Shown here: positions 32,978-42,233 of the stretch, piece by piece | Layout: every line of letters starts with the position of its first letter | Position numbering within the stretch: the first letter of the stretch is position 1 | Origin: Promethearchaeota archaeon | GTDB lineage: Archaea > Asgardarchaeota > Lokiarchaeia > Sigyniarchaeales > SOKP01 | Reading direction: 5' to 3' | Assembly: GCA_019894975.1 (NCBI GenBank) | Contig: JAGXNO010000022.1 | Location: 1 to 57,041, forward strand | DNA: 57,041 nt | Made by a program: the position numbers and the translations under genes | The notes under the pieces: model-generated | What the model was told of the DNA's origin: nothing | Databases searched by the model: none | What the model saw: the letters and a program-made list of their open reading frames with translations, nothing else

Positions 32978-34147
32978 ATGTTGGAAGATGGATTAGAAAA
33001 ACAGGAAATACTCAGACTTTTAGACGAAAAGTTAAAATTAGATATGAGATATGATTCAGGATCAATATTAGGATCAATGTGTACAGAACCAATTAATTTG
33101 GGTATTGAAATCTACACGAAATATGTGTCTAAAAATTTAGGTGATCCTGGTTTATTTTTGGGAACAGCAGCATTAGAAGAGGAATTAGCAACAGAGATCG
33201 GTGAACTTTTTGGGGGAAAGAATATTATCGGTAGCTTTACTACAGGAGGGTCAGAAGCAAATCTGATTGCATTAAGAATAGCCAAGAAATTAAGACCTGA
33301 TATTAAAAAACCTGAAGTTGTATTACCTATTTCTGCTCATATTTCATTTGATAAAGCAGCCGATATACTGGATATAAAACTTCGTAAAGTTAAGTTACAA
33401 AATGATTTTAGCATAAATATAAACCATTTTGAGTCTTTGGTTAATAAAAATACCTGTGGGGCGATAGGAGTTGCTGGAACTACTTCTTTAGGTCTAGTTG
33501 ACCCAATCGAAGAGATAGGAGAGATTATTTCAGGAAAAGATATTTTTTTTCACATCGATGCTGCATTTGGGGGTTTTATATTACCTTTCCTGAAAAACTT
33601 GAATTTCACAACTCCTCCCTGGGATTTTTCAGTTGAACATGTGGATTCAATTACTGCCGATCCTCACAAAATGGGGATGGGAATAATTCCTACTGGTGGA
33701 ATTTTCCTAAGAGATAAATCTATTTTGCAAAAAATTGGATTTGAAATCCCGTATTTAGCGGGAGGAATTTCTAAACATCTTCACATTGTTGGAACAAGAC
33801 CTGGGGGTACGATTATAGCCTTTTGGGCAATAATTAAGTCTTTGGGAATTAAAGGGTTTAATAAAATAATTCAAAAATGCATGGATAATACTAGTTATCT
33901 GATAAAAAGAATTAGAGAGATTCAGGGAATCAAAATACCTGCCAAACCGGTTATGAATGTTGTAGGTATTACAACTGAAAATGGAGAAAGTGTTTGTGAA
34001 ATTGATGAACAATTACGTAAGAGAAATTGGTTGACTGGTAAATTCGAAGAGTTTAACTTAATAAGGGTTGTGGTTATGCCACATGTTCAGAAAGCCCATT
34101 TGAAAAATTTTTGTGATGATTTAGAAAAAATTACACAAAATTTATGA
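32978..34147 (+). CDS. mfnA: PLP-dependent L-tyrosine/L-aspartate decarboxylase (MfnA type)
   Basis: A 389-residue group II decarboxylase. PLP-binding signatures are GSFTTGGSEANLIAL, HIDAAFGGF (Asp contacting the pyridine nitrogen) and SITADPHKMG (Schiff-base Lys), followed by GTRPGG. The length is typical for archaeal MfnA. In non-methanogens this family usually makes beta-alanine from aspartate for coenzyme A; in methanogens it makes tyramine for methanofuran. No methanogenesis genes are present here, so the CoA role is more likely, by inference. ATG start at 32978. Confidence 0.88.
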   Translation: MLEDGLEKQEILRLLDEKLKLDMRYDSGSILGSMCTEPINLGIEIYTKYVSKNLGDPGLFLGTAALEEELATEIGELFGGKNIIGSFTTGGSEANLIALRIAKKLRPDIKKPEVVLPISAHISFDKAADILDIKLRKVKLQNDFSININHFESLVNKNTCGAIGVAGTTSLGLVDPIEEIGEIISGKDIFFHIDAAFGGFILPFLKNLNFTTPPWDFSVEHVDSITADPHKMGMGIIPTGGIFLRDKSILQKIGFEIPYLAGGISKHLHIVGTRPGGTIIAFWAIIKSLGIKGFNKIIQKCMDNTSYLIKRIREIQGIKIPAKPVMNVVGITTENGESVCEIDEQLRKRNWLTGKFEEFNLIRVVVMPHVQKAHLKNFCDDLEKITQNL

Positions 34148-34272
34148 AATAAAATCAAATCAATTGCTCTAAATCGTATTATCAATGAAAAAATATATTT
34201 AGTACTTTTTACTATTTAATAATTAGTATAAAATATTTTGGAGTTATAATGCATAAAGTCTGATTTAGAGAA

Positions 34273-35037
34273 ATGGGAAAAGAAAAAAAGGCACTTGGGA
34301 TAAAAACAACACGTTATTTTACGAAGAATTGTTCTAAATGCAGTTTTGAATACCCAAATTGGTTTACAAATTGTCCAAAGTGTGGAACAGCTTGGGATGA
34401 AATGCAAGCAAAAGCTTTTTCTAGACCCGCAGAGGATCATAAGAAAAAAATTAAAATTGTTGTAAAAATAACTGAAGATGATTTTAACAAAGCAATATTA
34501 TATGTGAATTTAATTTTTAGCGCGGATCAAGGGAAATCCTGGTACCAAATGCCAATGGAAACAAAAATGGACTATTTTATAGCAGAAATAGATGATATTC
34601 CTGCAGGTTCGATTATAATATATTATATTGAAGTTTATTTAGAGAATGGGGAAAGAATCATAGAAAATAATGACAATAAATATTACTATTATAAAGTCGG
34701 TATTTCCATAGGAGAACCTGAAGAAACTCCTTCAGAAAGCGAAAAAAAAGCTCTTAAAGAACAAATTAAGGATTCCACGATTGAACCTCAGAGTTATTCT
34801 AAAGAATCTCAAAAATCTAACTCTCACTTAACTAAAAATATGATTGTACAATCCACGAAAATACCACAAGAATCAATTCAACCTAACACGAGTAATAATA
34901 CTGAAACATCAAGAGGATCAACAATTTTTGATAAACCTCAAACGAAAATTGATCCTGAATTGAAAGTTTGCAACTATTGCAATTCAAAAATAAAGAAAAT
35001 GTGGAGCACTTGTCCAATTTGTGGAAAAGATTTATGA
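34273..35037 (+). CDS. Protein with zinc ribbons at both ends and an Ig-like middle domain
   Basis: A 254-residue protein. The N-terminal zinc ribbon is CSKC...CPKC (about residues 20-38). Residues about 58-145 are beta-rich (IKIVVKITEDDFNKAILYVN; SWYQMPME; SIIIYYIEVYLENGE), resembling an Ig/E-set type fold. A disordered Ser/Thr/Asn/Gln-rich linker follows (150-225). A second zinc ribbon CNYC...CPIC (about 232-250) ends the protein. I do not recognise a named family. It ends 55 nt from the end of the convergent zinc-ribbon GTPase, which has the same linker-plus-zinc-ribbon C-terminal plan. A shared pathway is plausible but unproven. Confidence 0.65.
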   Translation: MGKEKKALGIKTTRYFTKNCSKCSFEYPNWFTNCPKCGTAWDEMQAKAFSRPAEDHKKKIKIVVKITEDDFNKAILYVNLIFSADQGKSWYQMPMETKMDYFIAEIDDIPAGSIIIYYIEVYLENGERIIENNDNKYYYYKVGISIGEPEETPSESEKKALKEQIKDSTIEPQSYSKESQKSNSHLTKNMIVQSTKIPQESIQPNTSNNTETSRGSTIFDKPQTKIDPELKVCNYCNSKIKKMWSTCPICGKDL

Positions 35038-35092
35038 CTAATCCTATTTAATATTTGTTTCAATCAGTAAGAAACAGATATATTAAACATAC

Positions 35093-36790
35093 CTATAAGT
35101 GTGAACCACATTTATTGCAGAAAGCGTAATCTGATGACAGCATTGCACCACAATTTTTACAAATAATAAGTTCCTTGCTGCTTGAATTAGAACTTGTATT
35201 TTGGTTTGAGGTTGTTGGTTGTAGTGAGGTAAATCCACTTGGTTTACTGCTCATAGCAGTAGCATCAGGGATTATTCTTAGTTTACTCTCTTCTTGGAAT
35301 TGAGATTTTTTTGTCGCGCTGAATGGAACAAATGGGGATGATTGATTAGTAGTTGTTTCTTCGCTTTTTTGAGTTAACGCTTGAAAAAGAGAAGGAGTGC
35401 TAGAGGGCTCAGTTACCGCAGTTTTAGATGCTGATGGAACAGAGCGTTTTGGTTCACTATATTCTGCTTTTTCTTTCTTATCTTTTTTAGATTTTTCTTT
35501 CTTTTCTTTTTTCGCACTTTTCATCTCTTCTAATAACTTCTGCTGTTTCTCCTGTTCGTCCTGTATTTTTTCTTCTTTTTCTTCTTTTTTCTTCTGTTTT
35601 TCAAGTTTTTTCTTATCTTTCTTCGAAATAATCGGTTCAGGCATATAATCTACTAAAAAATCAGACTTTGACTGTGGTCCTTGCCCCAACATGGCAAAGG
35701 GTGCAGTAGATCCTGCTTGGTTGTCGCCAGAAGGAATATCTTGAGGAGATTGAAATCCTTCCGGGGTAGGGGCTGGAACGGGTACGTTTGAGGCAAAAGG
35801 AATAGATCTAGGTTTATATTTTTCTTCACTTGTTGATATTGAGGATCCTTGAAAGGGAGGTGTAGATGCACTAGGGATCTCTTCTGACCTTTCTCCAGCC
35901 AATATTTCTTCAGGAGTCTTAAATTCAAAATCAGTCGAAGAACTTATATTCCTAACTATTTCTGGTTCAGGTATAGGAATTTCTGGTTCAAATTCTGGTT
36001 CAAAAGAAGGACTAGGTGCAGATGATTCTACAGGTGCTGGTTCTGGAACGGGAGGAGCAGAATATTCAAATTCGGGCTCAGGTTCAAAAGAAGGACTAGG
36101 TGTAGATGATTCTACAGATCCTGGTTCTGGAACGGGAGGAGCGGAATATTCGAAATCAGGTTGTTCTTGATATGGGCTGGGCATCTGTACTTCTGTAGCT
36201 GTAATTGGAATCTTTCCCGGATTAAATACAATATTATTGGCAATAAGTTGATCGGGAATTCCAGATCCTATCATTAAGCACGCAAGAATATAAAAGCAAT
36301 CACCAACACCCTCTCCTGTTTTAGCGGATGTCTCCATGTAAAATAAATTAAAATCTCGGGTAAATACATTAATCTCATCCAACGATACTGCTCTCTGATC
36401 CACCAAATCGCTTTTATTGCCGACTAATAGTAGCGGTATCTCATTTTTCACATTTGCTCTTACTTCTTCAATCCATCCAGGTAGATGTTCAAAAGTGGCA
36501 GAATTTGTTAAATCAAAAATTAATAATGCGCCCAAAGATCCTCGGTAATACATAGGTCTAATTGAACTAAAGCGTTCTTGTCCACCTGTATCCCATATTT
36601 GTAGCTTTGCTCTAATTAGACCTTCATTAGAATCTATATTAATTGTTTTTACATGAAAATCTACTCCGATTGTCATCTTATAATCCTCGGTAAAGAAGCC
36701 CTTAGAGAATCTGAGAGTTAATGCTGTCTTTCCCACTCCGCCATCTCCTACTACAATTGATTTAAAAAGATAGTCATATTCTTCTGCCAT
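35093..36790 (-). CDS. Rab-like small GTPase with a long disordered tail and C-terminal zinc ribbon
   Basis: A 565-residue protein. Residues 1-175 are a Rab-type GTPase: G1 GDGGVGKT (15-22), switch I TIGVDF (about 40-45), G3 WDTGGQERF (66-74, Gly instead of the usual Ala in DTAGQ), G4 NKSD (125-128), G5 TSAK (154-157). Residues about 200-385 are Pro/Glu/Ser-rich and include a 28-residue tandem duplication. Residues about 385-450 are a highly charged Lys/Glu helix-forming stretch. The last 23 residues form a zinc ribbon CKNC...CNKC. There is no prenylation Cys box. The domain plan suggests a switch tethering a partner or membrane through its tail. Confidence 0.9.
   Translation of the reverse strand: MAEEYDYLFKSIVVGDGGVGKTALTLRFSKGFFTEDYKMTIGVDFHVKTINIDSNEGLIRAKLQIWDTGGQERFSSIRPMYYRGSLGALLIFDLTNSATFEHLPGWIEEVRANVKNEIPLLLVGNKSDLVDQRAVSLDEINVFTRDFNLFYMETSAKTGEGVGDCFYILACLMIGSGIPDQLIANNIVFNPGKIPITATEVQMPSPYQEQPDFEYSAPPVPEPGSVESSTPSPSFEPEPEFEYSAPPVPEPAPVESSAPSPSFEPEFEPEIPIPEPEIVRNISSSTDFEFKTPEEILAGERSEEIPSASTPPFQGSSISTSEEKYKPRSIPFASNVPVPAPTPEGFQSPQDIPSGDNQAGSTAPFAMLGQGPQSKSDFLVDYMPEPIISKKDKKKLEKQKKKEEKEEKIQDEQEKQQKLLEEMKSAKKEKKEKSKKDKKEKAEYSEPKRSVPSASKTAVTEPSSTPSLFQALTQKSEETTTNQSSPFVPFSATKKSQFQEESKLRIIPDATAMSSKPSGFTSLQPTTSNQNTSSNSSSKELIICKNCGAMLSSDYAFCNKCGSHL
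35997..36164 (-). repeat. Two tandem 84-bp repeats in the GTPase tail
   Basis: Two near-identical 84-bp units, 35997-36080 and 36081-36164, encode a Pro/Ser/Glu-rich 28-residue repeat (core EYSAPPVPEP then SFEPE). The few differences point to a recent duplication within the coding sequence, in frame. Confidence 0.85.
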
Positions 36791-37098
36791 TACATGTCTC
36801 CCGTTTATGGTTCACAATATTTTTTTTTTAAATGTTCAAATATGTTCAAGCTTTTATATATTATAACTATAAATACAAATTTATAATATTATTTATATCT
36901 TTAAAACGGTATTTCGTCATTATACTAATAATCAAATGAGATATTCTGGTATTATTCTTCTTTATATTTTTTTTACCAAATTCAAAAATAATTATCGGTT
37001 CAAATCATTAAATGATTTAATTTATATCTAATTCATTTTTTTGCTAAAAAGATTTTTTATAGACCTTTCATATTTTTTTTACAAGTTTAAACTAGAAG
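36791..37098. other. Divergent promoter region between the GTPase and ilvE genes
   Basis: 308 nt, extremely AT-rich, no supportable ORF or RNA gene. It must hold promoters for the minus-strand GTPase and plus-strand aminotransferase. AGGTGAT at 37096-37102 is a Shine-Dalgarno five nt before ATG 37108. Confidence 0.4.
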
Positions 37099-37107
37099 GT
37101 GATTGTT

Positions 37108-38136
37108 ATGATAAACCCTAAAGATATCGATTTTTACTCGTTAGGTTTTGAGTTCATTGAAACCAGAAGTATGTTTGTTTCCAATTTTAAAAATGGTAGT
37201 TGGGATGAAGGAAAATTAATGCCATTTGGTAAGTTTGAGATTTCTCCTGCTGCTTGTGTATTAAATTATGGACAAGGGATTTTCGAAGGAATGAAAGCAT
37301 TACGCGCTAAAAACGGAGAAATTACGTTATTTAGACCGGAGGAGAATGGAAAAAGATTTAATAAAAGCGCAAAAAGAATGCTAATGCCTGAATATGATTT
37401 GGACAAATTCATTAAAGGTATCAAAATTGTAGTGAAGGCTAATGAAGATTATATTCCTCCTCATGATAGTGGAGGTGCTTTATATATCCGACCTATGTTA
37501 TTTGGGAATGGCCCCATGCTAGGTGTAGCTCCTGCAAAAGAATTCAAGTTAATTATTTTTACGGCACCCGTTGGTCCATACTTCCCAGAAGGCTTTAAAG
37601 GGATTGATTTAGAGATATCAAAAACATATACAAGAGCCGCACCTGGTGGAACGGGCTCCACAAAAACAATCTGTAATTATGCGGGAACAATGTTACCCGC
37701 AAAAGAAGCAAAGTCTAGGGGGTTTGCTCAAATTTTATACTTAGACGCTATAAATTTAGAATTTATAGAGGAGGTGGGAGCTGCTAATTTTTTTGGAATA
37801 ATAAATGGTAAATTGGCCACTCCAAGAAAAACAGGAACAATACTTGAGGGAATCACAAGAGAAGCTGTTCTAGAGTTGGCTTCTAAAAATCTTGGTTTGG
37901 AAGTCGAAGAAAGAGATATCTCTTATAGAGAATTATTTGAAGAGAGTTGTAGTGAAGTTTTTTGTTCAGGAACCGCTGCGGTTATTACCCCTATTGCTTC
38001 AGTTTCTTTTGACGGTAAACAGAGGATTTTCAATAATAAAAAACCGGGTACAATTACAACCAAGTTGTATGAAATTCTAACGGGAATTCAACGTTTAGAA
38101 ATTGAAGATAAGTTTGGGTGGATGGTTTTAGTATAA
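37108..38136 (+). CDS. ilvE: Branched-chain amino acid aminotransferase
   Basis: About 342 residues, fold-type IV PLP enzyme interconverting Leu/Ile/Val and their keto acids. Signatures: LNYGQGIFEGMKA, IRPMLFGNG, the PLP-Lys block GTGSTKTICNYAG, YLDAINLEFIEEVGAANFF, and SGTAAVITPI. It resembles the BCAT type with the VGAANFF motif. I take ATG 37108 because AGGTGAT ends 5 nt upstream; GTG 37099 would overlap this Shine-Dalgarno. Convergent with the small GTPase gene, 12 nt apart. Confidence 0.93.
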   Translation: MINPKDIDFYSLGFEFIETRSMFVSNFKNGSWDEGKLMPFGKFEISPAACVLNYGQGIFEGMKALRAKNGEITLFRPEENGKRFNKSAKRMLMPEYDLDKFIKGIKIVVKANEDYIPPHDSGGALYIRPMLFGNGPMLGVAPAKEFKLIIFTAPVGPYFPEGFKGIDLEISKTYTRAAPGGTGSTKTICNYAGTMLPAKEAKSRGFAQILYLDAINLEFIEEVGAANFFGIINGKLATPRKTGTILEGITREAVLELASKNLGLEVEERDISYRELFEESCSEVFCSGTAAVITPIASVSFDGKQRIFNNKKPGTITTKLYEILTGIQRLEIEDKFGWMVLV

Positions 38137-38148
38137 ATCTTTTCCTTT

Positions 38149-38658
38149 TTAATTTGATAAACTATCAATTAGATTGTAAAAAGCCAGTTTTACATTGAAT
38201 CCTAATTTCGATGATATTTTTGTATAACCTATTATATTTTTATTATTCTTTTTAATTTCTGATATGTAATCATCAAAAATATGGGCTTCACTTGCATCAA
38301 TGATATCACTTTTTGTACCTATTATGTATACGGGAATATTTCCGCATTGATTTAAAGTAGTGATCCACTCCTCAACACCCTCAAGAGTATTAAATCGTGA
38401 TAAATCAAATAACACGAAAGCTGCAAGAGAACCATTTACAAAATCAGATAGCAACTTCTTAAACTGATCCTGTCCTGCAAAATCCCACATTACAAAATTA
38501 TATTCATATCCGTTGATTTGGACTTCTTTTGAAAAAAACTCAACTCCTTTGGTCAATCCACTATTAATATCGAAATTATCATGTATTAAACGGGTAAGAA
38601 ATGAGGTCTTTCCTACTCCTCCATCTCCAGAAACAATGACTTTAATCGTTTTTCTCAT
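38149..38658 (-). CDS. Minimal Ras-like small GTPase with altered G4 motif
   Basis: A 169-residue single-domain GTPase. G1 GDGGVGKTS (11-19), switch Thr in LTKGVEF (about 35-41), G3 WDFAGQ (58-63). The guanine-specificity motif reads TKSD (115-118) instead of NKxD, and G5 reads ISSK instead of SAK. Asp of G4 is kept, so guanine binding is probably retained but weakened or changed. There is no lipidation Cys and no extension. ATG start at 38658. The third small GTPase in the window. Confidence 0.88.
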   Translation of the reverse strand: MRKTIKVIVSGDGGVGKTSFLTRLIHDNFDINSGLTKGVEFFSKEVQINGYEYNFVMWDFAGQDQFKKLLSDFVNGSLAAFVLFDLSRFNTLEGVEEWITTLNQCGNIPVYIIGTKSDIIDASEAHIFDDYISEIKKNNKNIIGYTKISSKLGFNVKLAFYNLIDSLSN

Positions 38659-38816
38659 TTTAATATATACTATTTTATTTCAAATTTAAAAAAGTACTAT
38701 AAAAATTGTTTTCCGTAATACGAGAACATAAAAAAAGTTTGGTAGTCAGATATAGGCTTTTATACAGAACTGTAAAAGAATTATTGATACTCCTTCCTTA
38801 CGGAATAATTAAAAAT

Positions 38817-39209
38817 CTACGATATTCGGAGTAGCTGTGAGCTTCCTGTGCTAATTAGGTTATTATTCTCATTCCATACTTTTGCTTTGCAGAAAAATAT
38901 ATTCTTTCCCGCTTTTATGCACTTAGCTTTTCCTAGAAGTTTACCATTAGAAACGGGTTTAAGAAATTCAACTTGTAAATTGATAGTGGTTACGTACCCC
39001 TCAGGAAATATTAAAGAAAATGCTGCACATGCGCATGACGAATCAATTAATGATGCTATAACCCCACCATGAACCATGCCATTCTGGGTTAAATGTTGGT
39101 TGATATTTATTTCAAAACTAGCTCTACCATTCCCGATTTCAAGGAGTTCAAGACCTAATGTGGTGTAGAACGGAATTCTGGAGTAAAGATGTTTTTTTAT
39201 TTCTTCCAT
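38817..39209 (-). CDS. PaaI-type hotdog thioesterase
   Basis: A 130-residue hotdog-fold protein. The signature NGMVHGGVIASLIDSSCA (about residues 42-59) has the HGG motif and active-site Asp position typical of PaaI acyl-CoA thioesterases. The end of the chain (KAKVWNENNNLISTGSSQ) is a normal hotdog strand. It likely hydrolyses aromatic or medium acyl-CoA esters in the cytoplasm. ATG start at 39209. Divergent from the saccharopine-dehydrogenase-like gene. Confidence 0.85.
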   Translation of the reverse strand: MEEIKKHLYSRIPFYTTLGLELLEIGNGRASFEININQHLTQNGMVHGGVIASLIDSSCACAAFSLIFPEGYVTTINLQVEFLKPVSNGKLLGKAKCIKAGKNIFFCKAKVWNENNNLISTGSSQLLRIS

Positions 39210-39399
39210 AGTGTTTATCCCTTATGTCTGAAATTATTCTTTATTAATAACTTTGCTTCTAATAAGGACATATAATTAATGTGGCTTATCCTATTATGCT
39301 TATAAATAAATAGTCTTTGATAATTAATAACAATCTATAAAGACTTCTTTTCAAGTTTTATCAGTAACGACAAAATTAATATAAAAAAGTTGAAGACAA

Positions 39400-40452
39400 T
39401 TGAAAAACTGGATGTTATATGGGGCATATGGATATACAGGTAGTTTAATCGCACAAGAAGCAAGTAAACGTGGTCATAATCCTGTATTAGCTGGGCGTTC
39501 TGCAGAGAAACTGGTTCCGTTAGCAGAAAAATTAAACTTCGATTATATGGTTTTAGATTTAAAGGATGATAGTTCTTTAAAAAAAAGTCTTGAGGATTTT
39601 GATCTTGTTTTTCATTCAGCAGGACCGTTTAAACATACTAGTGCTCCTATGGTAAAAGCATGCTTAAAAGCCGGTACAAATTATGTTGATATTACAGGGG
39701 AAATCCCCGTTTTTGAAGAGAATTTTAGATATGACACCCAAGCAAAAGATGCGGGAATTGCAATTATTTCTGGGGTTGGATTTGACGTAGTTCCTACAGA
39801 TTGTTTAGCAAAATTCGTAAGTGAAAAAGTATCTGATCCCACCACTTTAGATCTTGGGATAACTGCTATGAGTAATCCAAGTCCAGGAACTCTTAAAACT
39901 ATGTTAGAACATTATGATATTGGCCAATTAGTTAGAAAGGATGGAAATCTTGTCCGTCTTGAGAAGGTAGAAGTCCGAAAAATGCAATTTTCTGATATGG
40001 AACGTACAGTACGACCAGTAACTTGGGGTGATTTGTCTACGGCCTATCGATCAACGGGTATTCCAAATATAACGACTTATTTTCCATTACCAAAGAAATT
40101 TCCTAACTTACTTGGTTCTCTAGGAATTTCACCAAAGGAAATGTCTGAAAACGAGGAGGCTAAGAAAAAAGTTGATAGTTGGATTGAAGAAAATATTCAT
40201 GGCCCAGATGAAAATAAGCGAAAAACCTATCGATGCTATATATATGCTTCGGTTCATAATACAAAAGGTGTTAAAGCCCAAGCTTGGCTTGAAACAATGG
40301 AGTCTTACCGTTTTACTGCTGTTGCAGGAGTAAGATCTGTAGAAAAATTATTGGAACTCCGACCAAAAGGTGCGTTGACACCTGCTTTAGCTTTTGGTGC
40401 GGATTTCATATTAGAAATTCCTGAGACCAAACGTATTGATACAATTAATTGA
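39400..40452 (+). CDS. Saccharopine dehydrogenase-like NAD(P)-binding oxidoreductase
   Basis: A 350-residue protein. The N-terminal Rossmann motif YGAYGYTGSLIA is followed by AGRSAEKL. FHSAGPF and GTNYVDITGE then match the saccharopine dehydrogenase/trans-acting enoyl reductase group. Many such proteins are of unknown substrate; some reduce lipid intermediates. The start is TTG 39400 or the in-frame ATG four codons later (39412); the Rossmann strand begins just after either. Substrate not inferable here. Confidence 0.82.
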   Translation: MKNWMLYGAYGYTGSLIAQEASKRGHNPVLAGRSAEKLVPLAEKLNFDYMVLDLKDDSSLKKSLEDFDLVFHSAGPFKHTSAPMVKACLKAGTNYVDITGEIPVFEENFRYDTQAKDAGIAIISGVGFDVVPTDCLAKFVSEKVSDPTTLDLGITAMSNPSPGTLKTMLEHYDIGQLVRKDGNLVRLEKVEVRKMQFSDMERTVRPVTWGDLSTAYRSTGIPNITTYFPLPKKFPNLLGSLGISPKEMSENEEAKKKVDSWIEENIHGPDENKRKTYRCYIYASVHNTKGVKAQAWLETMESYRFTAVAGVRSVEKLLELRPKGALTPALAFGADFILEIPETKRIDTIN

Positions 40453-40547
40453 GATATATATCCATAAATTTATTTTTAATTTAATATATTCCCTTAATAA
40501 CGTCAAACTTGGAGAACTCAGCTCTCTGAACATCACATGTACAATTA

Positions 40548-40760
40548 ATGACAAATAAGTCGAATATAGCAAAATTAATTCTGAAGAATTGTGTTGGTTG
40601 TGGTGCTTGTGTCGAATACTGCCCCAAAAGTGCTATTCCAGATTCATTAATTGGATTTATCTCGTCTTTAGCAAAAATTAATTTAGATAAATGTGATGGT
40701 TGTGGAAAATGTGTTGAAGTCTGCTCACATAGAGCAATTTTACTTCTTAATCATAACTAG
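40548..40760 (+). CDS. 2[4Fe-4S] ferredoxin
   Basis: A 70-residue electron carrier with two classical cluster motifs, CVGCGACVEYCPK (about 14-26) and CDGCGKCVEVCSH (about 47-59). The central loop is somewhat longer than in clostridial ferredoxins. A single ATG start at 40548. It stands 95 nt after the oxidoreductase gene on the same strand, and 192 nt before the radical SAM gene, either of which could use it. Confidence 0.88.
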   Translation: MTNKSNIAKLILKNCVGCGACVEYCPKSAIPDSLIGFISSLAKINLDKCDGCGKCVEVCSHRAILLLNHN

Positions 40761-40893
40761 CAGTGATATTAATGTGAATAATCCCTTTTTTTAAGAAGAT
40801 CAATAAGGTAAATCAATCATGACATCTCGATTTCCGATATATCAGATTTGGAAGTATATGTATTTAAGTGTTAAAAGATTATGTTTAGAAAGA

Positions 40894-40901
40894 TTTATAA
40901 A
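40894..40901 (+). promoter_or_regulatory. TATA box of the radical SAM gene
   Basis: TTTATAAA lies 52-59 nt before ATG 40953, placing transcription start near 40922 with a leader of about 30 nt. Confidence 0.45.
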
Positions 40902-40952
40902 TGTTTTAAACTAAGCGGATTAATAAAAAGCTTCTAAAAGTGAAATGTTTCT

Positions 40953-42233
40953 ATGGAAAAAGAACATATTTTTTTAAAACTATTTGGGCAAAAACTCATA
41001 AGTTATAAGAAGCTTAAAAACGGTCAAGTTGCTGGAACTGGACTCCTCAATCCCCTTCTTGATAGACTACGTATTTATCGGTTAATTTTAATGATATTAT
41101 TGCAATCAAACTTCTACAAAAACTATGAAACAATAGGAAGGTGGAAAGGTAAAATGGTTGCTAATACCTTTGCTCCTCCCGTTGGGAGTCGTCCTATGAT
41201 TCGAGCATTAAAAGGACTAGTAAAGTCTCAACTAATGCCTTACCCTTTTCCTGTTGCAATGACTTTTGCAATTACCTATAATTGTCAATGTAAATGCGTT
41301 CATTGTAGTGCTGGCAGACATTATCGAGAAGATAGAAAAGAACTCTCTACAGAAGAAGCTAAAAGATTAATTGATGACGCTCAGAAATTAGGGGTAACCA
41401 TTATAGCTTTTACAGGAGGAGAACCTTTACTGCGGGAAGATCTTTTTGAACTTATTTCTTACGTTGATCAAAAGAAAGCGATGCCTGTTATGTTTACAAA
41501 TGGCCAATTCCTCACTGAAGAAAATGTTGAAAAACTAGCAGAAGCAGGACTTTACTCGCTTTTCTTAAGTGTAGATTCTCCGGATCCTGAGGTACATAAT
41601 GAGTTGAGAGGAATGCCTAATTTACTTGAAACTGCCCTTGAAGGTTTGAAGAGAGTTAAAGAGAAAGGGATATTTGCTTGTTTTTCATCTTATGCAACTC
41701 GCTCTGGAACAGAAAAGGGAGTATATAAAAAGCTTCATGAGTTAGCTATTGAACTTGGTCTTCATAATATAATCTATTTTGATTGTGTACCTACTGGTAA
41801 TATGTTAAAAGACACAAGTGAAATGTTAACTCCCGAATTACATGAGGAACTCCATGAATATTCAGCTGAAGTATTCAGAAAAAAAATTGTCCCCCCTTTA
41901 TCATCGCAAGCTTGGCAAAATTCTGTGGAAGCATATCTTTCCGGAATAGGATGCTTAGCTGCAAATATTCAATATTATGCTTCTGCCTACGGAGATATTT
42001 CCCCTTGTGATTTCTCTCCTCTTTCTTTTGGGAATATTCGTAATGAAAACTTAAAGAATATATGGATGAGGATGGTGAAACATCCTGCGTTCAATCATAA
42101 GAGCCCTTTTTGTAGAATGCAGAACAAGGAATTCAGACATTTCTATATCGATCCTATTCCTGATGATGCATCTCTCCCTTACTCGATGAAAAACCTTCCT
42201 CGCATAGATTATCGGACAGCAGAAATTCCTTAA
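40953..42233 (+). CDS. Radical SAM protein with SPASM-like C-terminus
   Basis: A 426-residue protein. The CxxxCxxC motif is in CQCKCVHC (Cys 111, 115, 118), followed by GGEPLLRED, which binds SAM. A C-terminal Cys-rich region (GCLAANIQYY, SPCDFSPLSFGNI, PFCRMQN) is typical of SPASM/twitch auxiliary-cluster domains. An N-terminal ~100 residues precede the barrel. Related enzymes act in heme, cofactor or peptide modification. No obvious peptide substrate gene is seen, though a 31-codon ORF overlaps the promoter. ATG start. Confidence 0.85.
   Translation: MEKEHIFLKLFGQKLISYKKLKNGQVAGTGLLNPLLDRLRIYRLILMILLQSNFYKNYETIGRWKGKMVANTFAPPVGSRPMIRALKGLVKSQLMPYPFPVAMTFAITYNCQCKCVHCSAGRHYREDRKELSTEEAKRLIDDAQKLGVTIIAFTGGEPLLREDLFELISYVDQKKAMPVMFTNGQFLTEENVEKLAEAGLYSLFLSVDSPDPEVHNELRGMPNLLETALEGLKRVKEKGIFACFSSYATRSGTEKGVYKKLHELAIELGLHNIIYFDCVPTGNMLKDTSEMLTPELHEELHEYSAEVFRKKIVPPLSSQAWQNSVEAYLSGIGCLAANIQYYASAYGDISPCDFSPLSFGNIRNENLKNIWMRMVKHPAFNHKSPFCRMQNKEFRHFYIDPIPDDASLPYSMKNLPRIDYRTAEIP

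Noticed and set aside
35397..35928. Long opposite-frame ORFs inside the zinc-ribbon GTPase gene
   Set aside because: They arise from the Lys/Glu- and Pro/Ser-rich low-complexity region; the GTPase frame has the conserved motifs.
40819..40914. A 31-codon ORF just upstream of the radical SAM/SPASM gene, possible RiPP precursor
   Set aside because: It overlaps the predicted TATA box (40894-40901) of the radical SAM gene and lacks a precursor-like Gly/Cys core; probably chance.
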